Below, one piece after another: positions 62,577 to 64,000 of a DNA stretch of 64,000 bases. The stretch is from positions 61,814,001 to 61,878,000 of the forward strand of contig OZ231126.1 of assembly GCA_965153355.1 (NCBI GenBank), in the 5' to 3' direction. A program made the translations under genes and the position numbers. This DNA is from Flaccisagitta enflata (lineage: Eukaryota; Chaetognatha; Sagittoidea; Aphragmophora). The first letter of the stretch is position 1; each line of letters opens with the position of its first letter. Below the pieces are notes generated by a model that made no database searches, was not told where the DNA came from, and saw nothing but the letters and a program-made list of their open reading frames with translations.

Positions 62577-63257
62577 ATGCAGCAACCGCGGCAAAGCAAG
62601 CGTATTCGTATGATCAAGGACCCGGGCGACGCCCCGATGGGCGTATCGGTGTTCCGGAGCACGGGTCCCGCTCGCATGTTTGGCATTTTCGGCGTCTTCG
62701 TCGGTCTGGGTCTGTGTATAACTGGGATAGTGGTAGTGGTGGCCGCGTCGCTCAAAGGCGAAGGCTCAGACGCGAAAGTGTTCCAATATACTTTCATCAT
62801 CCTAGTTGGCTTTTTTATGACTGCCGGAAGTTTCGTCCTCATTCAAAGTGCTAAAACAAAAGAAGTTATCGATGCAGAAGCTGCCCAACAACAACAACAA
62901 CAATCCGCCGCCGCCCTTTCCGCTACCAACGCCAACGACGATGACCAAGGAGGAAATGGAGGTGATGATGGAGGAGGAGGAGGCGGCGGCGGTGGTGGTG
63001 GAAGTGGTGGTGGTAAATCCGGGGGTGGTGGTGGAAACAACGGCGGTGGCAGCGGGCGAGGGAAGGGAGCGACGGTTTCGAACAAAGACATCGAACTGAC
63101 GGAGAAAAGCAACGGAAGGCAGAAATCGGGCGAATCGTCGCCAACCGACAAATCGGCTGTGAAAGGGTCGCCGCCGCCGTCAACTTCGACGACGACGACT
63201 ACAACTTCCAACAAGAAAACCAAAAAGGTCAAAATGGACACAACCGAAAAGTCTTAA
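62577..63257 (+). CDS. Unrecognised two-pass membrane protein with Gln/Gly-rich tail
   Basis: An intronless 226-residue frame with GC-rich codons, unlike its AT-rich surroundings, and a favourable start context (ATCACCATG). A basic N-terminus (RQSKRIRMIK) precedes segment 1 (about 34-58, MFGIFGVFVGLGLCITGIVV), a short charged loop (59-70) and segment 2 (71-91, YTFIILVGFFMTAGSFVLI). The tail has a Gln run (104-109), a Gly-rich tract (125-163), Ser/Thr/Pro stretches and a Lys-rich end. Topology is probably both ends in the cytosol. I do not recognise the family; the tail is low-complexity and uninformative. The frame is flanked by CT repeats upstream and CAA/CT repeats downstream. Coding status rests on composition, start context and the clean two-helix hairpin; no poly-A signal was seen. 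Confidence 0.72.
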   Translation: MQQPRQSKRIRMIKDPGDAPMGVSVFRSTGPARMFGIFGVFVGLGLCITGIVVVVAASLKGEGSDAKVFQYTFIILVGFFMTAGSFVLIQSAKTKEVIDAEAAQQQQQQSAAALSATNANDDDQGGNGGDDGGGGGGGGGGGSGGGKSGGGGGNNGGGSGRGKGATVSNKDIELTEKSNGRQKSGESSPTDKSAVKGSPPPSTSTTTTTTSNKKTKKVKMDTTEKS

Positions 63258-63400
63258 ACGACGAAATACAAACAGCATGCACAAAACCAAATACGAGATG
63301 AGGAGAGAGAGGACAGCAATAGCACCATCTACAACTATAGCAGCACCAGCAGCACCAGCAACAACACTAGCTACACTTGCAACAACATGCAACAACAACG

Positions 63401-63497
<97 letters not shown>

Positions 63498-63508
63498 CCA
63501 CAACAACC

Positions 63509-63578
<70 letters not shown>

Positions 63579-63592
63579 CGCGTTGGCTGGAA

Positions 63593-63691
<99 letters not shown>

Positions 63692-64000
63692 GTGTATGAC
63701 GTTAATGCCCGTTATGTTCAGATCGCAGACACGCCTTTCGTCGATAGTTCCCTCGATTTTGCCTCTATTGCCGGCAGCGCACAACCGAGAGAAACGGGAG
63801 AACGAGAAAAATAGTGACGGAGAGACGGAGAGACGGAGAGATGGAGACGCAGAGACGGAGACGGAGAGACGGAGAGACGGAGAGACGGAGAGACGGAGAA
63901 ACGGAGACGGAGAGACGGAGAGACGGAGAGACGGAGACGGAGAGACGGAGAGACGAAGACGGTGACGGAGAACAGGCTTGAGAGACAATGAAGAATATCT
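63258..64000 (+). repeat. CAA, CT and GAGACG repeats after the gene
   Basis: (CAA)n at about 63387-63578 with two CCACAA interruptions, (CT)n at 63597-63689, and GGAGAGACGGAGACGG-type units at about 63815-63970. This may be 3' untranslated or intergenic sequence. Confidence 0.93.

Overview
This is a repeat-rich stretch of a eukaryotic nuclear genome, most likely an invertebrate animal. Evidence: a zinc-transporter gene of the animal SLC39A8/A14 type with a canonical GT-AG intron, an AT-rich background with GC-richer exons, several classes of eukaryotic DNA transposon remnants, and very abundant microsatellites. No operons, CRISPR, rRNA or tRNA were seen. I cannot name the species.

Genes are sparse. 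(1) A ZIP-family metal transporter lies on the minus strand (coding exons 21894-20631 and 17284-16884; 554 residues, 8 membrane segments, EEYPHE signature). (2) A single-exon plus-strand gene at 62577-63257 encodes an unrecognised two-pass membrane protein with a Gln/Gly-rich tail. (3) A weak short-chain-dehydrogenase-like relic lies near 6244-6440, and (4) a doubtful terminal exon near 60963-61166. Most other open frames are read-throughs of microsatellites.

The rest is mainly nested non-autonomous mobile DNA. Two dominant groups stand out. The 'A/B/C/D' group has a head hairpin (for example AGTCGCGTGCTACGCGACT), a run of GTCGG/GTCCG tetramers, a variable interior often made of minisatellites, a tail repeating the reverse complement of the head stem, then a second small hairpin and CTTGTT. 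Stem sequences differ between subfamilies, but head and tail change together. The 'G' group starts AGTCGCAAAAGCG, carries a covarying GGTACCCGTTGCCC...GGGCAGCGGCC stem, a polypyrimidine tract, a roughly 20-bp minisatellite array, a polypurine tract and an inverted end GGGGCCGCTGCCCAAAAA. Both integrate without target duplication, shown by natural empty sites inside this window (4838-5032 and 32684-33244). Subterminal inverted repeats, terminal hairpin, internal tandem repeats and lack of target duplication resemble Helentron-associated elements (HINEs), but no Rep/helicase protein is present, so this is inference.

Classical terminal-inverted-repeat elements are also resolved to the base: three copies of one MITE with 9-bp duplications (4791-5471, 28299-28812, 31023-31537) and hAT-like elements with 8-bp duplications (18778-18907, 35049-35820, 36271-39670). 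Large foldback or palindromic repeats lie at 12108-14129, 15993-16484, 43067-45903 and 58884-59411.

Layout: 1-16.8 kb repeats and elements; 16.9-22.3 kb transporter gene with an element-filled intron; 22.7-24 kb (GA)n cluster; 24-35 kb nested A/B/G elements; 35-40.6 kb a C element disrupted by two hAT-like insertions; 41-51 kb more elements, microsatellites and a foldback; 51-60.8 kb microsatellites, a nested G pair, a palindrome and a 390-bp duplication; 61-64 kb the two-pass membrane protein gene flanked by CAA and CT repeats.
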